Part shown: positions 7,981 to 16,596 of the stretch, piece after piece
Layout of the letters: every line of letters begins with the position of its first letter
How positions within the stretch are numbered: the first letter of the stretch is position 1
Assembly (NCBI GenBank): GCA_031553835.1
Contig: JAVBKX010000022.1
Span: 1-23,451 of the forward strand
Origin: JAVBKX01 sp031553835
Lineage (GTDB): Bacteria > Bacteroidota > Bacteroidia > Bacteroidales > Azobacteroidaceae
Reading direction: 5' to 3'
DNA length: 23,451 nucleotides
Notes under the pieces: generated by a model
The model's database searches: none
Seen by the model: only the letters and a program-made list of their open reading frames with translations
Told to the model about the DNA's origin: nothing
Translations under genes and position numbers: made by a program

Positions 7981-10900
7981 TTAAAAACTCACATTAATAC
8001 CGGATACAATCATTTTCGTATTTGGATACCAATCTCCTGTTTCCGGATCAAATCCTTTGTAATCAGTAATTGTTAGCAAATTACTTCCGGTAACATACAG
8101 CCGGAGATTATCCACAAAAATCTTTTTCATCCATTTTTGAGGAAAGGTATAGGATAATGTCACTGCGCTTAACCGGAAATACGAAGCATCCTGAACAGAA
8201 ATGCTGGTACTTCCATACCAAAATCCGGTGCCGGCATGAAATGCCCTCGGAATAGTCGTATTCGTATTCTCCGGAGTCCAACGGTTCAGTAAATCTTTGT
8301 GTGCGGCAGAACGTCCATCACTGGTAACCAATACATTATAAAGAAAGCTGGAACGTTTTGCTCCATGAGAATAATTGGCTACTACATTCAAATCCAATCC
8401 TTTGTAAGACAACGAGGTACTAACACCTCCATAAAAATCGGGATCTGTTTTGCCTATGATATCCCTGTCACCGTCATCAATAATTCCATCTTTATTTTTA
8501 TCAAGAGGAAGGACATCTCCCGGCTGAGCCATCCTGGAACTAAGTTGTAAGGTATTGACATAATCCATGTCCGATTCCTGTATAATCCGGCCGAAAATAT
8601 ACATATAGATCGTATTCAGCGGTTGTCCGACAAATAAATTGCCTTCGGTCTGGATTTCGGTATTACTCCATCCGCCCAATTTGAAAATTTCCCGGGCATT
8701 TCCATCCAGACTGAGGATTTTATTACGGTCGGCCGAAATATTGAAGCTCACGTTCCAGGCCCAATCCTTCATTTTTATGGGCTGGGCATTAATCGTAAAT
8801 TCAACGCCTTTGTTTTCAATGCTGCCAATGTTGGACAACTGTGTGAGGTATCCCTCTGAAGGAGGCATACTAATGGTCATCAACAAATCATCATTATTAA
8901 TATGAAAAAGATCAAGGGTAAAGCTCAGACGATCGTGCCACATACCATAATCCAATCCGATATTGAATTGTTTCTGCTTTTCCCAGCGCAAATCAGGATT
9001 GCCATAAGCGCCATCATTGATCAAAACGCTAGTACCTAAAGTTGCATAGGTATAAAAAAGCGTCATATAACTGTAATTAGGAATATTCTGGTTTCCGGAA
9101 ATTCCATATCCAGCGCGGAGCCGCAGATTATTAATCAAGGATTGATTTTTCATAAACTGTTCTCCCGTAATATTCCACGAAACGGATGCAGAAGGGAAAA
9201 ATCCCCATTTGTTATTGGGTCCAAAACGGGAGGAACCGTCATATCGTCCGGTCAATGTGGCATAATATCGTCCGGCATAATTATAATTAGCTCTCATAAA
9301 GAAAGAAGACAATGAATAAGTCCAAAAATCAGATCCTAAATTAAAATCTTCCTTTGAAGCTGCACCACCTAAACTCTTATAAGAAAAATAATCATTACCA
9401 AAACCAACCACCGATATATTGCTATGATTGTCACTATAGTATGACATATTCATCCCCGCCAGGCCGCTGACCCGGTGTTCTTCATTAATAATTGCGCTAT
9501 ACGAAGCGGTATTATCCCATTGCCAATTCAATAATTTTTCTTTGTAATGGGAAGCACCTCCGCCTGCATAACTTTTATATGCCTGAGTAGAAGTAACAGG
9601 ATAATAAGTGTAATCTTCTTTCCCTATATAATCGACAGAAAAAGTGGAACGTATATCCAGGTTTTTAATCGGATTAATATTTACAAAGCTGGAACTCATA
9701 AATCGCGCCTGGTAAGCATCCCTGATAATATTCAAATCACGCAAAGGATTTGTGTCGGCTTCACTTTCTTCTGTACCAACTTTCAAATACCAATAATCTG
9801 CAGAAACCGGCAGAAGCGGATCCGCTCTTAATGCAGTCTGAAAAGTATTGTCATTACCAACCGGATGCCCTTCCTGATATACAAACGTATTGTTTGATCC
9901 GATTTTCAACCAGGGCATTACTAATTGTTCAATATTCAATTTTCCGGTATAACGGTCATAACTTGTGTTTTTCATCTGACCGGTTTGTTCATTATATCCA
10001 AAACTCAAAAAGTAATTATTCGTATTGGATCCTCCGGAAAAACTGATTGAATGATCTTGCTGAAAACCTTTTTGGGTCACAGCATTCAACCAATCATACG
10101 TTTCTCCATTCAAATAAGCCGCCATTTCATCTGCAGTAAAAATGGTATTGGGAGGTACTGTCGTCGATTGAAACATATTTTTAATATTCGCTTCTAATCG
10201 AGGTTTGGGCATCGAAGGATTTTTATACAAATATTCATTTGTATAGGCCTCCACCCGCAAATCATGGAGTTGGGTTCCATCAAGCATCGGCATGGTTTTC
10301 GAGAAATCCTGAAATCCAATCCAACCATTATATGTCAACCGCCCCTTACCGCTTTGTCCCTTTTTCGTAGTAATAAGTACCACTCCATTGGCTCCACGCG
10401 AACCATAAATCGCCGTAGCAGAAGCATCTTTCAAAATATCGACCGTAGCAATATCCGAGGGATTCAACATTTCAAATCCCTGGTCAATGATTAATCCATC
10501 CACAACATAAATAGGATTTGTCCCGTATTGAATGGAATTGTTTCCCCTGATTTTAATTGTCGGATCTCCTCCCGGTTTAGCATTATTTTGGATAAGTACC
10601 CCTGCCACTCGTCCCTGTAACGCCTGATTCAAATTGCCGGTAGGAATTTCTTGCAACTCCGCTGCATCGACCCGGGCTACAGCGCCTGTCAGGTCTTTTT
10701 TCTTCATGGCGACACCAACTACAACAACCTCACCAATCCGGATAGCCTCTTCCGAGAGTACAATGTTCAACGTTTTTTGTTCATCGATTTGAAACTCTTG
10801 ATTTTGATAACCTAAGTAAGAGACGTTAATTGTGGAACCTTTGTTTACAGGTAAAATAAAATGACCTTTTTCATCCGTAATCGTTCCCGTAGTAGTTCCC

Positions 10901-11043
10901 TTAACCATCACACTTACTCCCGGAAGAAGATCTCCTGTTTTGGAATCGGTTATTATCCCATCCAATTTTATGGATTGTGCTACCATTTCCATGGAAAAAG
11001 GCAACACGATCATCCAACAGATAATAAATAAATAAGATTTCAT
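7981..11043 (-). CDS. susC: SusC/RagA family TonB-dependent outer-membrane transporter
   Basis: The 1020-residue protein has a signal peptide, a carboxypeptidase-regulatory-like domain (about 27-95, with LDGIITDSKTGDLLPGVSV), a TonB-interacting stretch near EVVVVGVAMKK, a plug domain with the family sequences GRVAGVLIQ, IRGNNSI, YVVDGLI and DILKDASATAIYGSRGANG, and a beta-barrel up to a terminal aromatic residue (NVSF). It imports oligosaccharides into the periplasm with TonB energy. A putative terminator hairpin and a 21-bp palindrome lie in the 104-bp gap upstream, so susC probably has its own control point in addition to any read-through from the methyltransferase genes. The usual GYGTQKK segment is changed to GVAMKKK here. 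Confidence 0.97.
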   Translation of the reverse strand: MKSYLFIICWMIVLPFSMEMVAQSIKLDGIITDSKTGDLLPGVSVMVKGTTTGTITDEKGHFILPVNKGSTINVSYLGYQNQEFQIDEQKTLNIVLSEEAIRIGEVVVVGVAMKKKDLTGAVARVDAAELQEIPTGNLNQALQGRVAGVLIQNNAKPGGDPTIKIRGNNSIQYGTNPIYVVDGLIIDQGFEMLNPSDIATVDILKDASATAIYGSRGANGVVLITTKKGQSGKGRLTYNGWIGFQDFSKTMPMLDGTQLHDLRVEAYTNEYLYKNPSMPKPRLEANIKNMFQSTTVPPNTIFTADEMAAYLNGETYDWLNAVTQKGFQQDHSISFSGGSNTNNYFLSFGYNEQTGQMKNTSYDRYTGKLNIEQLVMPWLKIGSNNTFVYQEGHPVGNDNTFQTALRADPLLPVSADYWYLKVGTEESEADTNPLRDLNIIRDAYQARFMSSSFVNINPIKNLDIRSTFSVDYIGKEDYTYYPVTSTQAYKSYAGGGASHYKEKLLNWQWDNTASYSAIINEEHRVSGLAGMNMSYYSDNHSNISVVGFGNDYFSYKSLGGAASKEDFNLGSDFWTYSLSSFFMRANYNYAGRYYATLTGRYDGSSRFGPNNKWGFFPSASVSWNITGEQFMKNQSLINNLRLRAGYGISGNQNIPNYSYMTLFYTYATLGTSVLINDGAYGNPDLRWEKQKQFNIGLDYGMWHDRLSFTLDLFHINNDDLLMTISMPPSEGYLTQLSNIGSIENKGVEFTINAQPIKMKDWAWNVSFNISADRNKILSLDGNAREIFKLGGWSNTEIQTEGNLFVGQPLNTIYMYIFGRIIQESDMDYVNTLQLSSRMAQPGDVLPLDKNKDGIIDDGDRDIIGKTDPDFYGGVSTSLSYKGLDLNVVANYSHGAKRSSFLYNVLVTSDGRSAAHKDLLNRWTPENTNTTIPRAFHAGTGFWYGSTSISVQDASYFRLSAVTLSYTFPQKWMKKIFVDNLRLYVTGSNLLTITDYKGFDPETGDWYPNTKMIVSGINVSF

Positions 11044-11069
11044 GGTACGTCAAATAAATAAGGTATTGG

Positions 11070-11090
11070 AAACTAAATTGCATTTAGTTT
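11070..11090. promoter_or_regulatory. 21-bp perfect palindrome upstream of susC
   Basis: AAACTAAAT (11070-11078), a TGC spacer and ATTTAGTTT (11082-11090) form a perfect inverted repeat with 9-bp arms. It lies 27 bp upstream of the susC ATG and just after the hairpin at 11101-11127. It could be an operator or an RNA hairpin in the susC leader. It is too AT-rich to act as a terminator by itself. Confidence 0.45.
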
Positions 11091-11100
11091 GAAAACGAAA

Positions 11101-11127
11101 TTAACAGGTCTTCTCACAACCTGTTAA
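11101..11127 (-). terminator. Terminator-like hairpin between GH36 gene and susC
   Basis: TTAACAGGT (11101-11109) and ACCTGTTAA (11119-11127) pair over 9 bp around a 9-nt loop. In the direction of transcription the stem is followed by TTTCGTTTTC, a mostly U tract. It lies about 20 bp after the stop codon of the GH36-like gene, where an intrinsic terminator or attenuator would separate the methyltransferase/GH36 half from the susCD half. Confidence 0.55.
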
Positions 11128-11147
11128 CATCATATTTTAAAGAAGTC

Positions 11148-13268
11148 TTATAATACTTGTTCTATTCCCAGAACAATCACATCATTGCGGTCAGGAATAT
11201 GAATTTTCAATCCTTTTTCCTTCAAATCTTTTCCGGTAAAGATTCCCCAGTCTTTACCGCCACAAGGTTCGTATATCCGGTATTTTTTATTTACGTCCAC
11301 TACAGTCACCGGAAATGTACGGGTATCATCCAGACAATCATTCCGGAAATAGAAAAGAATACCGCCGCCTTTCTCATTATTAAACCGGTAAACGCCATCC
11401 CAGTTAATCATGGTAGCATGATCAAATACATCCGACCGGAAATAATAACGTGAGTATTGATACTTCTTTTCCATTTCCCTGAACCATCCGGACCAGGTAG
11501 AATAGAATTGCTTATGTTCGGGCGTCAGTTTACGCGGATCGCCGCACATCACCTGCACTCCTGAAGCCAACGAAAGATAAGTAAACTTATACATCGGACT
11601 ATCCATCAATTGGTTTCCGACCAACATAGTTTGCACCGGCAGTACCCGTCCCCGTTCGGAATTAATCTGCCGGATCGAAATCGGCCCGCGTGGAGCCGGA
11701 AATACATAATTCGTCAACCAATCCACATCTGCAATTTGGATCAAGGCATAATCATTGATATGATACCTGCCCCATAGTTCAAAAGTACAATCAATTATCA
11801 AATCAGGAAATTCCCGTTTCAGATCATTGAATAGACGAATCGATGATTGATAAATAGACCAATAGGAACTGGCCTGATCTTTATAATATCCATATTCATT
11901 GTCGCGCGCCGAATAATCTCCTGTAATTTCACTATCTGTAATGTAAGCAGAAGACGCGACTGAAAAATCAAGTTTCAGGTAAGCCAACTTGCAATTTTTC
12001 ACATAATGGCGCAATTTATTCAAAATATGATCATAGTAAGGCGAGCACATCGACATGGAAATATTGTCGCTATTCTGATCATAGATATTGCCGATCGAAC
12101 CATCTTTTGCTTTTACAGCCCACTCGGGATGTTCTTTAAAAACCTGACTCTGTCGTTTTACCGTAGCAATCGAAAACCACATGCCGGCTTGTATCCCTTT
12201 GGAGCGAATATATTCGCAGCTTTTTTCTACTCCCGAAGGAAATTTATCGGGATGACTATTGTAGTCGCCAATATAATCCTGCCAGCCATCGTCAATAATC
12301 AATACATCCACACCGGTTCCTTCCAAATTATCGGCAATGTCTTTGATCAAACCTTCGGAAATTTTAGTTTCAAAAGGAATCCAGGTACAATAATAAAAAA
12401 GCGGATAGGATGTATGTCCAAACAATTTTACACCTAAATTTTTACGGACAAACTGCGCCAGATCCACATCAAAGCAATCTTCCCATTTGTCTTGTTTGGT
12501 AAGCAAAATAAAAGTCTTTGGCGACACAAAAGTTTCTCCGGCCTTTACATACGTTTTGAAAGGAAATGCTTCATCAACATGTTTCATGCCAATAGCAATC
12601 TGGTTTTCCCTTAAATAGCAATCCGTGCGTTTAAGTGTGCTTGGAGTTTCATTTCCCAAAATAATTCCTTCCTGTTCATTTTCATTGTACAGCAAAAGGG
12701 CTGAGTCGTAATAATCTCCCACATAAGGAATCCGTGTGATATTAGTCCCATAATTGGCGTAAACATTGGTCATATAAACGTATGCAGGAACCAAATACAA
12801 ACTTTCCATATTGAGGTTGATCAATTCCAACTCCTGGTTAGTCTTATTATTTAGAGTCAATTGTTTCCGAATTACAGGAGAATCTTCATACATCATGTAC
12901 GAAAGTAAAATTTCAATTCCTGAGATTTCGGGCTTTGCCCCGGTAAGCAAAATATCAAGCTGTTTTCCATTGGGAATATCGACAGGAGTAGCTTTCACAT
13001 AATTGAAATCTTTTCCTGTATATTCTTTCCGGTTGATGGTAATATCAAATTCCCGGCTGATCGGATTGGAATATTCTTTATTGTTCAACCGGTTAATAAT
13101 ACTGGTTGTAGTCACTCCGTTTTGAACCTGAATAGTTCGTTCAACAAACCGATTTTGCATCACTACATTTTCCTGATTGATGCGAATGTTGATTTCACTA
13201 TGAGCCTCGGAAACCCATAAAAGTATCGGCAACAAACATAGTAATTTGAATCTTCGAGTATGTTTCAT
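11148..13268 (-). CDS. GH36-like alpha-galactosidase, probably periplasmic
   Basis: The 706-residue protein has a signal peptide (MKHTRRFKLLCLLPILLW, cleavage near AHS/E), an N-terminal beta-sandwich region (about 25-280) and a TIM barrel with GH36-like sequences: IIDDGWQDY (324-332), GIQAGMWFSIA (358-368) and YLKLDF (430-435), in which D434 is the expected nucleophile. ADVDW (513-517) is a candidate site for the acid/base. There is no T9SS domain and no lipobox, so it is probably periplasmic, unlike the second glycosidase of this locus. It begins 17 bp after the B12-reactivation gene, so it is transcribed with the methyltransferase module rather than with susCD. This is the main physical link between sugar release and methyl transfer. 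Alpha-N-acetylgalactosaminidase or another clan GH-D activity is possible. Confidence 0.85.
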   Translation of the reverse strand: MKHTRRFKLLCLLPILLWVSEAHSEINIRINQENVVMQNRFVERTIQVQNGVTTTSIINRLNNKEYSNPISREFDITINRKEYTGKDFNYVKATPVDIPNGKQLDILLTGAKPEISGIEILLSYMMYEDSPVIRKQLTLNNKTNQELELINLNMESLYLVPAYVYMTNVYANYGTNITRIPYVGDYYDSALLLYNENEQEGIILGNETPSTLKRTDCYLRENQIAIGMKHVDEAFPFKTYVKAGETFVSPKTFILLTKQDKWEDCFDVDLAQFVRKNLGVKLFGHTSYPLFYYCTWIPFETKISEGLIKDIADNLEGTGVDVLIIDDGWQDYIGDYNSHPDKFPSGVEKSCEYIRSKGIQAGMWFSIATVKRQSQVFKEHPEWAVKAKDGSIGNIYDQNSDNISMSMCSPYYDHILNKLRHYVKNCKLAYLKLDFSVASSAYITDSEITGDYSARDNEYGYYKDQASSYWSIYQSSIRLFNDLKREFPDLIIDCTFELWGRYHINDYALIQIADVDWLTNYVFPAPRGPISIRQINSERGRVLPVQTMLVGNQLMDSPMYKFTYLSLASGVQVMCGDPRKLTPEHKQFYSTWSGWFREMEKKYQYSRYYFRSDVFDHATMINWDGVYRFNNEKGGGILFYFRNDCLDDTRTFPVTVVDVNKKYRIYEPCGGKDWGIFTGKDLKEKGLKIHIPDRNDVIVLGIEQVL

Positions 13269-13285
13269 GGATTAAAAATTAAAAG

Positions 13286-13972
13286 TTAATAAACTGATTG
13301 CGTCACTCTTTTTTTACGATATACACAGGTTGAGAGTTCGCATAGATGACAGGAATACGCAGAAAACCGCACTTCTTTTCCTATTCCTATCACTCCGCTG
13401 ATGGATTTTTCGGGCAACATTAAAGAGGATGGCGTCAATGTAATACCGCAAGGTCGATCCGGCAATAATGCAAAAAGTTTGGCTTGTTCTTTTACCGACC
13501 AACCGCAATATCCCGGACTATAACGATTGGTGATAAAAAGCTTTTCGTCGTTCATTTCTTTTTCCAGCTGATCCTGAAAAATATCCATTGCTTTTTCTAC
13601 GGCTATACTTCCCAACCTGTCTGTAAAATACGCCTTCAACGGTTCATTATTTTTCCAGTACATCTTATATTGTTCTGTAGGTCCATATCCGACACTGCAA
13701 GTAAACAAAGCCAGTTTTTCCGATTTATTAAGTTGGCGGATAATTTTTGCTCCGCATTCAAACTGCTTATTTTCAATGGTAAATGTTTTTTTAGACAGTT
13801 CCTGTAAATCGAATAGCTCGGCATGGAAGAGAGGATGTATGATTTCATGCCCCGACGAAAGGACTTCAATCAAATCATTTTCCCATGTCATCAACGCATC
13901 CCACGGAGTCTCCGCTGTAACAAAATCTTCCAATGTCATCTGTAAATCGGAATAGTTCAATGCTTTTTCCAT
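13286..13972 (-). CDS. Stand-alone MetH-type B12 reactivation (activation domain) protein
   Basis: The 228-residue protein resembles the C-terminal S-adenosylmethionine-binding activation domain of cobalamin-dependent methionine synthase. Visible landmarks are RYSPGYCGW (150-158), which corresponds to the R-x-x-x-GY SAM-binding segment of MetH, then LTPSSLMLPEKSISGVIGIG (179-198) and a Cys-rich tail with C208, C211 and C216 (C-x2-C-x4-C). MetH uses this domain with reduced flavodoxin and SAM to rescue inactive cob(II)alamin by reductive methylation. No catalytic MetH modules are fused here. It lies 10 bp after the MtaA-like gene and 17 bp before the GH36-like gene, so its partner is most likely the corrinoid domain encoded two genes upstream. 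The cysteines may bind a metal or an Fe-S cluster, which is an inference. Confidence 0.85.
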   Translation of the reverse strand: MEKALNYSDLQMTLEDFVTAETPWDALMTWENDLIEVLSSGHEIIHPLFHAELFDLQELSKKTFTIENKQFECGAKIIRQLNKSEKLALFTCSVGYGPTEQYKMYWKNNEPLKAYFTDRLGSIAVEKAMDIFQDQLEKEMNDEKLFITNRYSPGYCGWSVKEQAKLFALLPDRPCGITLTPSSLMLPEKSISGVIGIGKEVRFSAYSCHLCELSTCVYRKKRVTQSVY

Positions 13973-13982
13973 TCATCAACAA

Positions 13983-14993
13983 TTAATTTGCATTATAATC
14001 TTTCAACGCTTTATAAAAAGCATCGATATTTTCTATCGGAGAATGAGGCGGAGTATCGCATCCGCTCGACAAAATGTAATTAGGAAAAGCCGTCATATTT
14101 TTCAACAACTGCATCACTGCATTATACATCATTTCCGGCGTTCCTGCCTTGAAGAGTCCGACCGGATCAATATTTCCAAATACCAGAGCCGATTCAGGCA
14201 CTTGTTTAGCTGCTTCGGGCAGATGGATGGCATTCCCGAAATGATAACCCATCGCTCCCGTACTCACCATAGCCTTTGTGCAATGGCCTGTATTTCCGCA
14301 ATTATGAAGTACGACTGCAAAATAATCATCCTGTACTTCTTTGACCAACGATTGAATATAAATCGAAGAAGAATTCAGGCAATCTTCATTCGATAAAAGT
14401 CCGGCAGCCGGTTCAGCAATCACAATACCCGAAACTCCCGTTTCTTTCAATGCCTTACAGTAATGGATCAAAAATACAGTACATTTTTCAAGCAACAAAG
14501 AGGCTGCTTCCGGATTAATATAAGGCAACATCATCATTTCCGACATATCATATAGTCTTCCGGCCAATGAAAACGGGCCAATACAACCGGCCAGCACCGG
14601 TTTATCTGTAATCGCCTGCGCAGTCAAACGGTTCGCTTTAATATAATCGGGAATCCGTGCGATATTCAACTCCGGAATTTGAAGATTGTGTATATCATCT
14701 TCATCTTTCAACAATCGAGCTACCACCGCAGGAACTTCATTTTTCGAAAAATGAATCTGTGCTCCGAATGCTTCAGCTTCAACCGTCAGATCCATAATGA
14801 CAGTAGTAGCCGCCGCCGGATATTTTTGTTCCAACGCCATAATGGCCTGATGATGTATTTCGCCGTTAGATACGGCATCCAGCACATTTTTTCCGATCAA
14901 CTCAATTCCCGGATGAGTCATGACAGGAACAGCAACCCGCTCCTTTTGTTTACGGATTTCAGATATCCATTTTTTCATATCAATGGCAGCCAT
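13983..14993 (-). CDS. UroD-family corrinoid methyltransferase, MtaA/CmuA-like
   Basis: The 336-residue protein is a uroporphyrinogen decarboxylase-like TIM barrel of the MtaA/MtbA/CmuA methyltransferase type. It keeps the zinc site of that family: H230-N-C232 (HNCGNTG) and C312 (SSGCDTPPHSP), closely matching in spacing the His-x-Cys...Cys ligands known from MtaA. VLAGCIGPFSLAG (133-145) and VFGNIDP (271-277) are also typical. Zinc in such enzymes activates a thiol to accept a methyl group from methyl-cobalamin; related UroD-like proteins also act as the first O-demethylating methyltransferase in acetogens. It starts 4 bp after the AraC-corrinoid gene, whose corrinoid domain is its evident partner. 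Coenzyme M is not expected in Bacteroidales, so the methyl acceptor or donor is unknown. True heme-pathway HemE is unlikely given the Cys ligands and context. Confidence 0.85.
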   Translation of the reverse strand: MAAIDMKKWISEIRKQKERVAVPVMTHPGIELIGKNVLDAVSNGEIHHQAIMALEQKYPAAATTVIMDLTVEAEAFGAQIHFSKNEVPAVVARLLKDEDDIHNLQIPELNIARIPDYIKANRLTAQAITDKPVLAGCIGPFSLAGRLYDMSEMMMLPYINPEAASLLLEKCTVFLIHYCKALKETGVSGIVIAEPAAGLLSNEDCLNSSSIYIQSLVKEVQDDYFAVVLHNCGNTGHCTKAMVSTGAMGYHFGNAIHLPEAAKQVPESALVFGNIDPVGLFKAGTPEMMYNAVMQLLKNMTAFPNYILSSGCDTPPHSPIENIDAFYKALKDYNAN

Positions 14994-14997
14994 ACGA

Positions 14998-15669
14998 TCA
15001 AGTTGTTAATTTGTTAAGGATTTCAACCAAAGCCTGAGGGTCTTCCGTATAATAATCCGCACCAATCTGAGATGCAAAATTACTGCTGACCGGCGCCCCG
15101 CCAATAAAAGTTATCACATCAGGATATTTTTCCTTGATTACCTTATTGATTTTTTCCATATTCACCATCGTAGTAGTCAACAAGGCCGACATGCCGACGA
15201 AAGCATCGGGATGATGCGATATGGCCTCCAGATATTTATCGACACTTACATCAATACCCAAATCAATCACTTCATATCCATTGCCTTCCACCAACATGCA
15301 GACAAGATTTTTCCCAATATCATGCAGATCGCCTTCCACAGTGCCTATAATAAACTTACCTTTACGCTTAATGGAGCCATCACTAAAATATTTCTTTAGA
15401 TGCTTCATGGATGCAGTCATCGCTTTAGCGCTCATTAGCACATGGGGAACAAACACCTCATTGTCTTTGAACTTAATTCCTACTTTGGTCATTCCGGCAA
15501 TCAAAGCATTTTTGAGGATATTGGAAGGAGGAATGCCCTGCTCCAACGCTTGTAATGTCAATTCATCCGCCCCATCCTGTCCTTTCATCTGAGGAGGATA
15601 TGGCGAATCCTTACTAATTTTACCCACTTCCACACAGTAGGCAATTTGTTCTAAAATATTTCCCATCAT
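14998..15669 (-). other. Possible internal translation product: free corrinoid protein
   Basis: Codons 306 and 307 of the fusion are both ATG (15667-15669 and 15664-15666). Initiation at the first would give a 223-residue protein starting MMGNILEQIAYCVEVGK, which is the ordinary start and length of free MtaC/MtvC-like corrinoid carriers. The preceding bases (ATTAAACAAAAGT) are A-rich, as before many Bacteroidota start codons. Both a fused and a free form may therefore be made. This rests on start-site appearance only. Confidence 0.4.
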
Positions 15670-16584
15670 ACTTTTGTTTAATAGTAAAGCCAAAGCTCTT
15701 CGTTGGCGTTTCCGGTATTTTGCCGGGGAACAAAAAACATATTTAGTAAAAATTCTACTGAAATAATAAGGGTCGTTAAATCCAACCATAACGGCAATTT
15801 GCCCTATCTTATAATCGGATTGTACAAGAAGTTGCCGTGCATTTTGCATCCGCAGATGCAATAAATATTGAGTCGGGGCATATCCTGTAGCTTTCATGAA
15901 TAAACGATAAAAATAAGAGGAAGAATAACCCAATTGTTCCGCCAATTCATCCATCTTTATCTCTTTATTCAGATTTTCATTCATATAATGCGTAGCCTGG
16001 TGAACGATACTTTTCCCATATTCATTTTCCTTTATTTTGGATTTCCGGAAATTTTTCAAATAGGCAAGCGAACCTAAAAAATATCCCAGGCACAATGAAG
16101 AATAAATCAAGCTGTTATCGTCGTAGCTTGTATTCAACGTATTATAAATCTCATCAAACATGGCGATCCGTTCCTGAATACGCGAATCGTCGTCCACCTC
16201 GATAGCCGTCGGCTGAAAAAACGGATCGGCCAACAGCGGCGCTTTCTGTCCTTTGAAATGAATCCAATAAATAGTCCACGGATTTTCCCCCTCACTACCA
16301 TAGCTATGGGCAACATTGGGAGGAAGGATAAAAAATTGGTTGGGCGCTATATCAAACCGTTTTCCATCCAGTACATACCATCCAAATCCTTTCACACAAT
16401 AAATAAAAATATATTCATTGCTGCCTTTTGGACGTTCGCCGTAATGAAATTCGGCATTAGGATAATACCCGATGGAATGAATATAAAGATCGCTTGTAAG
16501 CGGATTATTTTCCATCCTGTCCAATACATAGAAAGGAAGGATAAGCAACCGTTGACCTTTAAATCCTGAATTGATACGTACCAT
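14998..16584 (-). CDS. AraC-type regulator fused to corrinoid (B12)-binding methyl carrier
   Basis: The 528-residue protein has two complete parts. Residues about 8-120 form an AraC-type N-terminal cupin (GFKGQRLLILP, QFFILPPNVAHSYG, YWIHFKG), and about 195-293 hold both helix-turn-helix motifs, ending at the usual SPAKYRKR. After a linker of about 13 residues, 306-400 form the helical B12-binding cap (ILEQIAYCVEVGK, LEQGIPPSNIL, FVPHVLMSAKAM). Residues 408-528 form the Rossmann B12 domain with the full D419-x-H421-x-x-G424 motif (H421 is the lower cobalt ligand), SALLTTT (466-472) and GGAP (495-498). The carrier part resembles MtaC/MtvC proteins, which shuttle methyl groups on cobalt. M306 and M307 lie where free carrier proteins start. 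It sits between two UroD-family genes, with gaps of 12 and 4 bp. One open frame covers both parts. Confidence 0.9.
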   Translation of the reverse strand: MVRINSGFKGQRLLILPFYVLDRMENNPLTSDLYIHSIGYYPNAEFHYGERPKGSNEYIFIYCVKGFGWYVLDGKRFDIAPNQFFILPPNVAHSYGSEGENPWTIYWIHFKGQKAPLLADPFFQPTAIEVDDDSRIQERIAMFDEIYNTLNTSYDDNSLIYSSLCLGYFLGSLAYLKNFRKSKIKENEYGKSIVHQATHYMNENLNKEIKMDELAEQLGYSSSYFYRLFMKATGYAPTQYLLHLRMQNARQLLVQSDYKIGQIAVMVGFNDPYYFSRIFTKYVFCSPAKYRKRQRRALALLLNKSMMGNILEQIAYCVEVGKISKDSPYPPQMKGQDGADELTLQALEQGIPPSNILKNALIAGMTKVGIKFKDNEVFVPHVLMSAKAMTASMKHLKKYFSDGSIKRKGKFIIGTVEGDLHDIGKNLVCMLVEGNGYEVIDLGIDVSVDKYLEAISHHPDAFVGMSALLTTTMVNMEKINKVIKEKYPDVITFIGGAPVSSNFASQIGADYYTEDPQALVEILNKLTT

Positions 16585-16596
16585 TGGGTTATATAT

